A DNA stretch of 64,000 nucleotides from Vespa crabro (lineage: Eukaryota > Arthropoda > Insecta > Hymenoptera > Vespidae): NCBI RefSeq assembly GCF_910589235.1, contig NC_060958.1, forward strand, positions 10,969,437 to 11,033,436, in the 5' to 3' direction. Positions 12,714-25,529 of the stretch are shown here, in pieces; position 1 is the stretch's first letter; every line of letters begins with the position of its first letter. A program made the position numbers and the translations under genes. The notes below the pieces were generated by a model. The model was not told where the DNA came from. It saw nothing but the letters and a program-made list of their open reading frames with translations, and searched no databases.

Positions 12714-13543
12714 TTAATAGGGACAAAGTATGGAATCATCTTTATCAAAAACAAGCTCTGCTTTAGAAAGAAGTTGATCTTGAAAATATCCATCATTCGA
12801 TAATCTTTCTGGACCACGTAGAGCTTTTACACGAACAAAGTGTTTTACTATAGTAGGATTGACATACGACATTGTCAATCTACAACCCCATGTTAATAAT
12901 GCTAGAGGCTGTAATATGCAGATACATTATCAATTAAACAATATGTAAAATTATTATCACGTATTATACGAATCTATTTTATAATCTATTCATTTCTTCT
13001 TATTATATTTAATAAGATTATTTAATAAGATTACACGTTGAAATCAATTTTAACTCTGAACTTACTCTATCTTCGTCCAAAAGATTGTACGGTGTTATAA
13101 TATGTCGCCGAAGACAGCCCTTAATTAAAGATTTCAAACGCTTTACTTCTAATGGATTAGCACATGGATGATATAACATAACAACTGCTCCATGCTAAAG
13201 AAATATCAATCTTTAAATACTTTGCAAATTGTAATTAATAAAAATATAATTACCTCCATACTATGAAGCCATCTTTGTTTTGGTAAAAATTTATATTCTC
13301 CATAAGTAGGCCATAAAGCTCTATGCGTTCCACTGAAAAAGGGAATTTGCATATTGACAATAAAACATGTTTCTTTTATATGTTACATACTTACTAGATC
13401 GGTATATCATCATCATATTCTATCTTCTCATTCATACATTTATGAGCAGCCTGTTCATAGAAATAAGATATATTTTAATTGATATTTAAACAAAAAACCT
13501 TAGTAAATCCAATTTTTATTGTCAGAAAGTATATAAAAAGAAA

Positions 13544-13610
<67 letters not shown>

Positions 13611-14387
13611 GAATCTTACCACGTATGCTGTTGGAACATCTTCACAGTACAATATAGGATTTATTTCAATGTTAGGTATAATACGTTGTTTATTGTAACA
13701 TGTATAATTCACTGGCGATCCATCCCAATCAACAGTTAAATTTGTCTATAATACAGATCCAAGTTATAAATTTAAAAAGCAACAAATAATTAAAAAGAAA
13801 AACTTTATTATAAATCAATATACCTTAGCATCATCACATTGTGTAGATACTATACCCATAGACATTGAATGTATAAAATTCTGTGAATAATCATCATGCG
13901 AATATTCATTCTTAGGTAATATTTTAGGAGGTGGAGTAGGATCGCCTAGTCTTTCTGGCATCCATCTCCCTGTCCATGTTTCCAAATCATTATCAATATT
14001 CCTGCGATTTTCCCTTTGACGTTCTCCATAAGACCGAAACAGTTGTAGGAAATTTATTTCTGATTGTTCACGTGAATCTAAAATATTGTATAATCCAATC
14101 TTCGGGTATATCTTTTGATTTTATGCGTCTTACATATATATGTATACGTTGTGTGTATATACACATGTTTGCGCGCTTATATGTATATACACACATTACT
14201 TATAAATTATTCTATGTGCGATGCAAATTTTTGAATAGGTTAGAAAAAATACAAACTCGATGACAACAATAACAGTGACTCAAAAAACTGATATAAGACA
14301 ACCTTCATTTTGTTCAATATATGCATTCACGAAGTCCAAAGTAATTAGGCAGCTAAGAAGTAGTGAGAAAAGCGTTCCATTCATCAT
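12714..14387 (-). CDS. TP53I13 / DUF3105-family secreted protein
   Basis: Seven exons join in frame to 307 aa: 14303-14387, 13824-14077, 13620-13745, 13395-13450, 13254-13332, 13066-13194 and 12714-12908. The protein opens with a signal-peptide-like segment (MMNGTLFSLLLSCLITL, then DFVNA). Around residues 175-205 it carries YGEYKFLPKQRW and then HGAVVMLYHPC, the His/Cys signature I associate with DUF3105 and vertebrate p53-inducible protein 13 (TP53I13). The reaction, if any, is unknown for this family. No second membrane helix is obvious, so the product is probably secreted or lumenal. The start is the first ATG of the signal peptide; a second ATG follows at once. Its stop is 2.2 kb downstream of the syntaxin repeat block, and its start lies 480 bp from the POLD2 stop on the same strand. 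Exon borders are secure by phase; the family call is moderately sure. Confidence 0.8.
13545..13610. repeat. (AAT)n trinucleotide repeat inside a splice-donor region
   Basis: About 22 AAT units in intron 3 of the TP53I13-like gene. On the minus strand the run starts about nine bases after the donor GTAAGATTC. Confidence 0.95.
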
Positions 14388-14866
14388 CTGTTGCTTACAG
14401 TAACACCTATTTACACGTTAAACGTTACGAATGGTTCTATCATAGATTGTATAAACGACACAACTTACGCAAGATAAGTTTTATAATTATATAGTTCACA
14501 TATCGTCAGATTCTTTGCGCTCTCTAGCGGTTAAGATTTTACGTACATATAATAACCCATACAAATTTTAAACATGCAAAATATCCTTGCGCATGTCGAT
14601 TAAAAATTATATTTTTTTGTTAATAATAACTTAACAATTCATTGTTCTTCATCATATTCTTTTTATGTTTTATTTTTTATTTAGTAAAAATAATTGTATA
14701 TACAATAATTACAATTATTAAATAGTATATATTACAATTCAATACATATATATATATATATATAATACAACATTATAATACAATACAATTAATAATACAA
14801 TTATAGATATGATACAATTAAAATTGTATAAAAATAAGTATAAAATATAAAGAAGTATGCTCAATG
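14388..14866. other. Intergenic spacer between POLD2 3' end and TP53I13-like 5' end
   Basis: 479 bp of AT-rich sequence. It must contain the promoter of the TP53I13-like gene and the 3' end of POLD2. A TCTCTAGCGGT element at 14,521-14,531 resembles one (in reverse) upstream of FIGNL1. No gene is seen. Confidence 0.6.
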
Positions 14867-16834
14867 TCATAAATTAGCTTCAAATGAAACAGGAAACGTT
14901 TCTAGACTTTCCAAATCAAGCAAAATAACTGTTCGAGTTTTTGAAAAGTTTGGAATACAAATTAATCTTACTATGTGTCCTTCATCTGTGACAAATATTT
15001 AGTAAAATTGAAATAATTTATTTATTTTTTTTATCTATTATAAATTAATCATGATCTTACCAGATATCACTTTTGTATCATATTCTTCCATGTTACCAAC
15101 AAAGTATATGTCTGGACATTCTTTTATGATAAAGGGATCATTTTTAAAATATGGATAACATGACAATTTATCAGGAGCCGTTGGTACGTAATGTCGCCAA
15201 TATAACGTATTCTCTAACCACGTTAAAGGACTATTTTCTATAAGATTAGCAATTTTCATAATATCTTGTATTGGCTGTCCACTAGATCCAGCTATAATAC
15301 GAGATCCAATAGAACCAATCCAAGGATTAGTAGCACTATTAAAACTCTTATATCTGTAAATTCTTTTGTAAAGTAAGTTCCTTATTTTTTCCATAATTTT
15401 GTTTAATAGGTTTAATATTATACCTTATTGTTTGTGGTAATAAACAAGGATGTAATGGCTGTTGAGGCAATGTATGACATGCAGGATCGAATTCACCAGG
15501 CATTAATGTTACACAACAGCATTTTACGATGGATTTAAGAAATTCATCAAGTCTATAAGTGGCCACCTGAGTTTCCTTCGTTATTTCATTATATTTTTGT
15601 TTTTTCGAATAATTTTGATGGTTAAATGTTTCAATAAAACCTTTTACACTATTTCCTAAGCGATCATAGAGATACATTTATTAATTTTAATCATACAAAT
15701 AAATACTAATTGATATAAATTAAAGTAATCATAAATACCAGCTATAATAACATGTGCAATATGTGCAGCTTCTTTTTGTACGCACGAATTTCCAGCCATT
15801 CCTATAATCCATTCGGATAAGAGAGTTAATCCAAATGAATTTATATCATTTACCAAAGATAATCCAGAAACTAATAATATCATTTTATTTTTTCTTATTG
15901 ATATACAAGATGTAGAAGGTGCTGAACAACAACCAGGAAAACACCAATCCTCTACCTAAAATAGAATTAATCTAATTGGTCAAATCAAATAATTTATGAT
16001 AGTTTTAATATGTACTCATAATACCCAAAATGTTCCATTCTCTTGTCGACGACCAAGCATAGCGCAAACAATACCAGTTACAATACTTTGTATATTCATA
16101 TGATTACCAGTTAATTTTACTCTTAATGTTTCATCTTCCAAAAATAATATATTCTTAAATGATTCATAATTAAATTGTAATGGTTGTGGACAAAATTGCA
16201 GTTCTTTTGAAAGCATTTGCAAAGCAGACTTTTTAAGTTCTTGATGCTTATAAAGAGTTCCTGTGATAATACAGGGTTCATTTTCTTGAAATTCAATAAG
16301 ATTTGAAACATTTATTATTTTATACGGAGCTAAAATAAAATAACAAAGATCTACAGAAATTCTTTTTATAAATGTTTATTTGTGTCTGCTTTATATATTT
16401 TAATTAATTATTTTCTGACAATATCTTTATTGATAAATACAAATATGAACAAAGAGCAAATTATATTAGTACAAAAGCTATAAACGAAAAATTTCTTTTT
16501 ATTTCTTTTAAAGATGCGTATTTTTTAAAAGAACATGTTTTATCTTTCCTTTATTATACACATACATATTTCCTATCTTTGATTCTATTTAAATTAATCT
16601 ATATCATTTCTGAGTTCATTAAAAGATATTTATCTTCAGTTATGAATCAATTTTAAATACTTTACCCCATTTTGTTTTTGCCTTTTGTATTACGATATCC
16701 CTTAATGCATTTAATCTTGTAAGATATATACTTGAATATTGGTGCTGAATATTTTCCGAAGGAATTAAAAACCTCTTAAAATCTTTGAGCGGTATATTAT
16801 CACGAACAAAAACACAAGTTGTATTATTCTCCAT
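14867..16834 (-). CDS. POLD2: DNA polymerase delta subunit 2 (p50)
   Basis: POLD2 is the non-catalytic B subunit of polymerase delta; it bridges the catalytic subunit to POLD3 at the replication fork. Six exons join in frame to 444 aa: 16666-16834, 16025-16329, 15739-15955, 15424-15655, 15061-15353 and 14867-14985. The OB-fold region comes first. The inactive calcineurin-like phosphoesterase region follows, with MPGEFDPACHTLPQQPLHPC, SGSSGQPIQDI-like sequence (here IIAGSSGQPIQDIM) and PTAPDKLSCYPYFKNDPF, all close to the known family. Length is close to the usual 430-470 aa. The start is the first ATG of the long first exon. The gene is head-to-head with PTCD2, 642 bp apart. Identity is firm. 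Confidence 0.95.
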
Positions 16835-17476
16835 GAATAAAAGTAACTTTATTATTACACATGGAAAAATATTATTTATATTCTATCGATTTAAAAATTT
16901 GTTATCTGAAAAGATCAATAAAAGTAAATAATACTTTTTTTTTTTTTTTTTCGTTTATTTGATATGTGTGCCAATGTTTTTATTTCATTTAAAGAAATCG
17001 TGATCGCGAGCGAATAATAATTATTTTCATTTACCAATAATTTTTATTAAAAAAAAGAACTAATGAGGTATAATTTAGTATATATACTCTATTCTCAACA
17101 TAGTCAAATATCGTCCAATAAGATTCAAGCATTCCATGACTATGTTAACAGAGAGATATCTCCTTGATCAAATAAACAATTTATTCTTACAAAGTTACAT
17201 AATATATATAATTTATAAATATTAAAATACAAATTGTAATTTATTGTAATAGATTTTATCATTTTACATGAATATAATAAAATTGATCGTAGTGAATATA
17301 GTATTTAATAAACTACAATATATTCACGGAGTCTTTCCGGTAAATGTTTTTTATTCTTTCCTTCGTATTTTTCGCGTGTGTGGTTTGTTACAATCTTACT
17401 CTATCCGATACTAAAAATTAAAAGCGAAAGATAAAGAAAAGAATTGCTGTAATTATATAGAAAATATTTGTAAATC
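16835..17476. promoter_or_regulatory. Shared divergent promoter region, POLD2 / PTCD2
   Basis: 642 bp separate the two start codons on opposite strands. The stretch is AT-rich, with a T-run near 16,935-16,952. No TATA element stands out from the background, and no other gene fits. Use as a bidirectional promoter is inferred from the geometry. Confidence 0.55.
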
Positions 17477-18959
17477 ATGGCTTTAAATTTAAGACTTCTT
17501 CAGTTTAATCTGCCACTTATTTTCAAGTCTACATTAAGAAATAATTTAAGCGGTATATACTACAATAACCTCAAATTTTATATCATGCGGTTTTTAAATT
17601 TATTTTAATTAAATTGTGATTTTATTTTAGGAACTGTCTATTTCAGAATAAATCGTTCTATTTTCACGGATAAAACAATAGGCATGAACAATTATGAATA
17701 TATAAGATCACAGATGCGTCAGCAATTTACAAATGTAGAAGCTTCATTTCGTACAAAAATGCAAGAAATTGTTAATAATGAAGTCAGTGTTGTTTTTACA
17801 GAAGATTTGAAAGCTATGTCGCATTTAGTAACCGATAATGCTGATGATTTAGACTTATTTGTTAAAATGATATATAAATTTAATTCTCAAAACAAAGAGC
17901 TAAGGTTTGGTAATTACGTATTCGGTCCTGTAATAATGAGAGCTTTTAATTATGTGAACAGACCAGATTTAGCATTGTCTACATTTCTTGATCCAAATCT
18001 AACATCATTTTTTAATCAAAGCATGAGTTACACAGTATTGATGACATCATTGTATAATCATAAAATGTACAGTGAAGTACGGAAAGTATTTGATATATAT
18101 AAAAAAAATTCTCTTAATAATGAACGATTTCCAAGATTACCAACTATTGCTACTGCTGCTGCTTGTTATCAAGAGGTCTGTACATTTTTTTAATGGTTTA
18201 TTTATAACAAGATACAAAAATTTAATTATTTAAAATTTCATCTTTTTTTTTTTAGAATACTCCAGAATCATACAATTATCTATTACAAAGTTGGAAAGAA
18301 TTGTCTGAATATAATTTTCCACCTTTGCGTAAACTTATAACATTTTTAGCAGCTCTAGCATTAAAACAAAATTCTCCAGAGATTACTTTAGAATTAATGT
18401 CATTAATAAGAGCACGTCATATTCATAGTAGATGTTTGAGAATTCTTGCATACAGTAAGCTTAACAGATACAACGATGTTGCCTATATATTAAAAAATTC
18501 ACTTGAAGGAAATTATAAAACCCAAGAAAGATATTTTTCAGACGTCGTATGTATATATTATAATTAAATTATTCATAATCTTTTAATTGACTTTAAAATA
18601 CAAAATAAGAATATTAATTAAAGTAATTTTAAATTTTAGATTCAGAAACTTGAAGAAGATTTGGAAAATAACGACGATGATATCAAACCAACATTAACAA
18701 AATTAATTTCACTTCTGAAAGTACAAGAACATATAGAAACCGAGGTAATTATAAAAAAAAATATTGCAACAGTTGCAGTGGTTATTTTATATTTATTAAT
18801 AACTAAAATATCTTAATATACTATTTTTTACAGACTTTGGAATCTCATTTAGTCAGGCCAATTGAATTCATTTACAAGCGTGCTAATTTGGATCAACAAA
18901 AAGACGTATTCAAGAAAACTCAACAAAGAAGGATTATTGGTTTAAAGGATCTTATATAA
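17477..18959 (+). CDS. PTCD2: Pentatricopeptide repeat-containing protein 2, mitochondrial
   Basis: PTCD2 is a mitochondrial RNA-processing factor; in mammals it is linked to cytochrome b mRNA maturation. Five exons join in frame to 380 aa: 17477-17552, 17631-18175, 18256-18546, 18640-18744 and 18834-18959. The N-terminus (MALNLRLLQFNLPLIFKS) is hydrophobic and basic without acids, fitting a mitochondrial presequence. The body matches the vertebrate protein at ELRFGNYVFGPVIMRAF, then SYTVLMTSLYNH and FLAALALKQN, and it has helix-rich PPR-like repeats. Length is close to the human 388 aa. VPS8 follows on the same strand 425 bp later. Confidence 0.88.
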
Positions 18960-19383
18960 TCATAAATATCTTTTTATAATTTATTGTAGCATATATTTAC
19001 GAAATATATCATGCATATATTCATAAAATAATTGTAATTAGATGATACCGTCTATAAAATTATAAAACGTTGATCTTAATACACCCGTTAATTTCATTGT
19101 ATATAATAATGAAGTACTTAATAAGTAGTTAGTTAATAAAAAGTTAGTTATCCATGAGATATGACTTCAGTTATTTTTTATAATCCATTAAGTATTTCAA
19201 AAGAAAATTTTTTTGTATGTATTTTTCCTTTTTTTTTTTTTATATATGTTCGTTAAACTCATAATTTTGTACATTGTATGTATATCCGTTCACTGCATTA
19301 ATAGTTCTGTACTTTTATAGAATAGATGGCGCTAAATCATTTTAAGATTACATATCTGCTGTAAAGTGACAGATAAAATAAAA
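18960..19383 (+). other. PTCD2 3' flank and VPS8 promoter
   Basis: 424 bp. The first part is the probable PTCD2 3' UTR. Near the end lies TAGATGGCGC (19,323-19,332), about 50 bp before the VPS8 ATG; this element recurs near other gene starts in the window. Confidence 0.5.
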
Positions 19384-22300
19384 ATGGCTGAAAATGGGTT
19401 GGGATCTGAAATTGGATCTCAAGAGTATCTTGCAACAGAAGCTATTAATTTAGATTTTATCGAGGTAAATAATAGAATTAATTTATATTTATAAAAAAAT
19501 GTTATTAAATATGTAATCTACTGAAAGGATTTTTATATTGCATAAAAAATACGTTATATTGTATGAAGCGCGATTGAAGGTTAATTGTATTTACAATTTT
19601 TTATTATTTGTTACTTAGTTTATATTTTGAATTATTTTTATGTATATTCGTTTATTATATCAGAACGATTTTTTACTACTTTACTATATATAAGGAAATT
19701 TGTGTGTATTTAAAGTTACTGATACTGTACAGTATTAATGATTTGCCTCCATTGATGTACAGATTGATACAGTATCAAAATTATATTTCAGTTAGATCAT
19801 GCAGAATATGCCATACCAACTGTGGAAGAATTACCCTCCTTAGAAAGTATATTAACAGAGCCTGATTGTACGTCATTGTCAGGAACGGACGATGATCTTG
19901 GAGCTGCATCGATTGAGAAATTAGGTAGTAGTGAGACAACCAGTGTTGGCAGTCATTTATCTTTGAATTCACTCAATAAATCTTCCAAAGCTTCACAGCA
20001 TCCACCGTCAGGAGCTATTTTAAGACACGTAATTTTAAAGGGTATTTCTGCACAAATTGTATCAGCAAGTGTAAGTATTAAAACAAATCTATAGTATTTT
20101 TAATATATATTAAATATAAAAATCTAATCTGAAGAAAAAAATGATTCAGGAAAGGGTCAATGCCGGATTAGCAAGTGCAGTTACTGCTGGTGGAAATATG
20201 TTAGTAATTGGTACTAGTCATGGTTTAATATTAAGCTTTGATTCATCACAAACATTACGATGGTGTGATCAAGAAGCCAGATATCAAGGATCTGTTTCTG
20301 CATTGTGTTTTAATCACGATGGAAGTAGAATATTGGCTGGTTTTGCTAGAGGTCTTATTTTAATGATCGATAGTAGTGATGGAAAAGTTTTAAGAACACT
20401 TACCGAAGTTCATCCACTTGACACGGCTGTATTACATGTTAAAGTAAACATTGCTTATTTATCTAATTAATTCTGCGGTCAGATACTTTTTTATTATAAT
20501 TAATTTATATTTTTATTTTAGTTCACAGATTCTTCAAAAGTTGCACTTTGTAGCGATAGCGGTGGATCTGTATTTGAATTAAATTTTACAAGAGTTATGG
20601 GAGTTCGAGGCTGTGATAGTAGATGCTTATTTAGTGGTTCTAGAGGTGAAGTGTGCACTTTAGAACCTTTATTACTAAATAATTTACCTTCTCATCCATT
20701 AAAAAATTACACATTAGTAGCAATGGCCACATTATCTAAGGTTTGTTCATTTTAGTATTCTCTTTTTATTACTTGTTATTTATAAATTGAATTCATTATA
20801 TAAGATGAAGCTTTATAGGTGATTGTTGTTTGCATACGACCCAGAATGAGAGTTCTTCTAACACATTCACTATCAGGTGCTGCAATTGCACCTCCACAAC
20901 TTTCTTGGCAGTTAGTTGTAATACAAGCAGCTGATGCATCTCGAGTAGTTGATCCAGTATTGGCTCTTGCACGGGATGATGTAGTACATTTTTATCAAGT
21001 ACTATTATTTTATATGGTCAACAATTTTATATTTATTTATTTAATCCAATATTTCACGTTTAAAATATAACTATTACCAAGGTATCTACTGAAGCTGGTA
21101 CCAGAGTGAAGTTATCTCCTCTTCGCAGAATGTCATTTCCATATACTATAAGCAATTTACGGTGGTTGAATCCAAGATCTTTAGTTGTATTAGATACTCA
21201 AGAAAGATTACATTTATTAGATGTAAGAACGCAAGATAGTTTAGAAACATTGGATATGAGCCGTGTTTGTATTTCATATGCTTCCAGTCATTTCAAAGGA
21301 TTATGTACAGGTGGTAACGTTTCTAAGGTAAAAATTTGTTTTGTTTATAATTATCTGAAAACTGCTAGAATAATTTTTCTTTTCTGCTGTACAATATAAT
21401 TATTTTTGGCAGGCAATGGCATTAGCTGGTGAAAGAGCTTGCTACAATACTGTTATAACATTTGGAAATCAACTTTTGTTATTAGGTACAAAAAGCTTAC
21501 ATGCAGTATGCATAAGAACATGGACAGAACGATTGCAGCACCTAACAATGCAGGTATATTTATCAAAAAATATTTAAAATTTTGTTTTGTATAAAATACA
21601 ATTTTTTTCTAGGGTCGTTTTCCAGAAGCTTTGGCCTTAGGACTTTCCTTCTATCAAGATAAAGGTAAAGCTGTCGTTGGTCTTAGAGGCTCGAAACAAC
21701 GACGAAAACAAATAGTTCGAGACACAGTTTGTCAGGTCTTGATTCAATATATGGAACAATTGAATCATTCCTCTATGACTGATAATACAGAATTTGATAT
21801 AGTCAGTATTTGTGTGGATTACTGTATACAATTGGAAAATACAGAATTATTATTTGGACGATTATGGGATTTGGTATCTGAAACCGAAGGGCTCAAATCA
21901 AGTTATTTGTGCGCTCTTGAAAGTCCATTACTGAATGGAAGTCTCAATCCAAGATTACCACCTTTAATAGTTCAACAATTATTTATCTTGTATGATCAAG
22001 AAGGGAAAGTGGATTCGCTTCAAACAATTGCCGTTTTATTAGATATAGATTGCTTAGATATTCATCAGGTAAATGAATACATTTTCTAATCAACTAAATT
22101 CTGTATTCTTTAACTATATTATTACAGATAACAACTATTTGTCGCCGAAGAAGTTTGTGGGAAGCTCTTATACATCTTCAGACAGCAGCTTTAGGTGATT
22201 TTACAGCACCTATACACCAGCTTGTGCCTATTCTTCAAAATGCATTGACAAATACCAAAGAATCATTATCTCGAGATATTCTACAACTTGGTAATGCACT

Positions 22301-24793
22301 TTTGGTTTATGCTAGTTGTTGTCTTGCGGGACGCGGTTTCCCTAGAGATACACTTCCTGAGGTTATGTCACAGAGGGCAAAAACAGATATATTGAGAGCA
22401 CTTCTCTCTCAACATTCCAGTCTAGCAAGTGATGCAGAAAGACAATATCCTTATTTGAGGACGCTGCTTCGTTTTGACGCAAAAGGTTTTTTAGATGTAA
22501 TCGCCATTGCCTTTCAAGAACCAGAATTTACCTCTGAAATGGGTCTTAGACAACGACAAAGACTCATAGATATTTTATTGAGCATTGTTCTACCCAGTAC
22601 ACCTCTTACTCCAATGAATTCAGATTATATTACGGATGAACAAAGGACTTTAGTTCTAATATTTATAGTAAATGAAGCAGCAGGAGATACAATTAATTTG
22701 GAACCAAATATGTTAATTAGAATAGTAGAAGTATTATGCGATTGCTCATCTGTTGTCACATCTAGGGATCTTAAATCTGAAAAAGAGAATGCAGTGTTAG
22801 GACTATTAAACTCAAAGAAATTGCGCAACATATCAGACACTACTTTATTGAATCTTGCACAGAAAGCTAACTTGTAAGTAAAAATGTATAGTTTAGTTAT
22901 TAATAATTGTATAAATATATTAAAATGTATTTAATATTTTTATTAACAAAAAATGTGGTCAAATTGAGATATAGCATTCAAGAAATTCTTTTCTTTTTTT
23001 TTTTTTTTTTTCCTTGTAAATATTTGGAAAATATTACGTTTATTTACAATAACTATCTAATGATACTACTAGCATTATATGTATTAATTTGTACCGCAGC
23101 ATGTAATGTTGCAGTATGCGAGTCGCAGAGTTGCTGTATACTGCCAGAGAGGATTGGGTAGCAGTTTGCAAGTGCATGATACTTGATCATACTAGACATT
23201 GTGATATCTGGCCTTGGTTGGAGCGACTTCCTGCAGCTTCATTATATCCGGTCTTAGTAACTAGTGCTTCAGCTCTGGTGGCAATAAATGTTACACAATT
23301 TGCTCTTATTATTGCGAATCGAGTGCAAAATAAAATACCTGAAATTCTCAAAAAATTTGATGGTACTATAAGTTTAGAATATGCTCTCCTAGGAGCTCTA
23401 TATCAACTCAGTCAATATAAGGAAGAAGAAACTAGTCCAGAATTGTCAACTGAACTTCTGGAAAAATATTTAACACTTATGTGTAAGATAGAACCAGAAA
23501 ATGTAAGTGTGATATAAATAATAACCATGTCAGAGGATTATTTTCAATTATTTGTTTCACACACAGGTAGTCAATCATATAAATGGACCACATGGTTGTA
23601 GATTAGATGAAGCATTAAAAATAGTAAAACAATCAAATCATATAGATGCTGAAGCAGTAATGCTTGAAAAATTAGGAAATTATCAAGAAGCTTTTGATCT
23701 TTTGTTAAATCAATTTAAAAATCACTTAAACATGGTATTTATTATAATATCGGTATTATAATAATAGTAAATATTATGTTTATTATACATAGTCATAACA
23801 ATAACATTATTATATACTATTATTATAATATATATTATATTATTATTTTTTATATGGATAATAAATTTCTTTTTCTTAGTATTGTAAGGACAAAGCTTTT
23901 GAGAAAGAAGCTATTATTACTGCAATGCAATTAGCAGGGATGTGCAGGAGATCTGCTGGAAGTTTGAGTTGGATGCCACTTGTAGAAGTTGTATTGAAAA
24001 CTCATTCAGACAGTATCAATGAAAATGGTATTTGAAATAATTTTCTCCATTTTATTTTTTATTCTCCATTTTACGAGTAATCTGGATTATCTGACAATAG
24101 AAAAATAATAAGTAACAAATTGCAGTTGAGAAATTGAGTGGAAATTTGTTAAAAATTATTTTGGAATCACTTAGTGGTACAACAGCACTATCAACTGTAC
24201 TAGAACAAATTTTAAAACATCCACTATCAAAAAGTGGAACGATAGGTGATATACGTCAGTTACTCGAGGGAGTATTAACTCACTCTCAGTATGAACAGAC
24301 TCTGGTTGAAACTACTGCACGATTGGTCAGCTTAGAACTCCATAAGGCATTGAAAACATCTTTGAGGTATTAATACAATCAATTAATCATTAGTTACATT
24401 AATGTCAATAAATATAACATTATTTAATATTGAAATTTATTGTTTGTGCAGAGATGCAGGAAAAGCTTGTGCAAGCATTTCTCTTATTTGTCCTATATGT
24501 AGACAAATTCTATGCCAAAGTACGAATTACGTAGCAATTTTTGAATGTGGACATGGATATCATTTAGACTGTTTGGGAGAACCCAGATCTTGTTATAAAT
24601 GTTTGAATGCCAAAGGATGGGCACCTGTTGTTACTAATATTATACGAACCAGTAATTCACATCTGGTATGTTAAAATCATTTATTAAATTTTCGTTAGAA
24701 ATTATGTTTAAAACATTCGCATCTTTTTATTATTTGTTAACTATTTATATCAATATTTTTTCTATATATTGATCTTTTATTATATACATCTGT

Positions 24794-24862
<69 letters not shown>

Positions 24863-24970
24863 TTGTAGGAAAGAAAACAGATTTTGCCACCAGAATTTAT
24901 GCGTACTAAAAACTTCTCTTTAAGTCTTGCACCACCAACTTCTGTTCCTGATCTTGAAGGCATTTTTTAA
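19384..24970 (+). CDS. VPS8: Vacuolar protein sorting-associated protein 8 (CORVET subunit)
   Basis: VPS8 is the CORVET-specific subunit that binds Rab5 and tethers early endosomes. Fifteen exons join in frame to 1,300 aa: 19384-19464, 19792-20070, 20150-20443, 20522-20740, 20819-20998, 21082-21327, 21413-21553, 21613-22068, 22128-22873, 23115-23502, 23567-23734, 23880-24027, 24126-24366, 24452-24665 and 24869-24970. The N-terminal third is a beta-propeller (for example SALCFNHDGSRILAGFARGL), followed by an alpha-solenoid. A C-terminal RING-like domain spans about residues 1209-1246 (CPICRQILC ... CGHGYHLDC ... CYKC). Length fits the 1,200-1,430 aa of the family. The start follows from the ATG after a consensus-like AAAATGG context. 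Confidence 0.93.
24796..24859. repeat. Poly(T) run of 64 bases at a splice acceptor
   Basis: An uninterrupted run of T forms the polypyrimidine tract of the last VPS8 intron. It ends eight bases before the exon, at the ATATTGTAG acceptor. The length may be inexact for assembly reasons. Confidence 0.9.
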
Positions 24971-25529
24971 TATAAATACTGATATAAATGCGTGAAAACT
25001 TCATGTATATAAGGACCGTTTTATTTGTTGTTAAACAAATGTTAGTATATAACTGATTTGATATATTATGCCTCATCTTTCTATTTTCACTCTCATTTTC
25101 TGAAGTATTCATTATACTTTGAACTATTATATTTCTCGAAATACAATATTAAATTTAAATTATTGTTAATGACTATTTTTGTGATAAAAACTGTAACAAT
25201 ACAGTTTCATCACATTTTAAAGTATTTACAATTATTATCATGCATTATTACTGATATTATACTAGTTTTCATATGTTTATAAATTGTAAACTATTAAATT
25301 GCATATATTCTTCGTAATATCCATAGGACATAGATATTTTTATTTCAAAAAAGGCTATTGGCTTATCCAGCTGTATATTTAATATGTTGCCAAATATATA
25401 ATCTTAAAGAAGAGTTCAAAAATTGTTATTCTTCATTTTAATATAACGAAATTAATATTTTTTATTTTATAAAAAAAACTCATTATTAAATTTTTAACTC
25501 AACTTTCGAATAATATTTAAAATTACAGA
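24971..25529. other. Convergent 3' flanks of VPS8 and the 266-aa gene
   Basis: AT-rich sequence between two stop codons that face each other. It should hold both 3' UTRs and nothing else is recognised. Confidence 0.6.

Noticed and set aside
22625..22840. Antisense ORF inside VPS8 exon 9
   Set aside because: It is a shadow of the strong VPS8 frame on the other strand.
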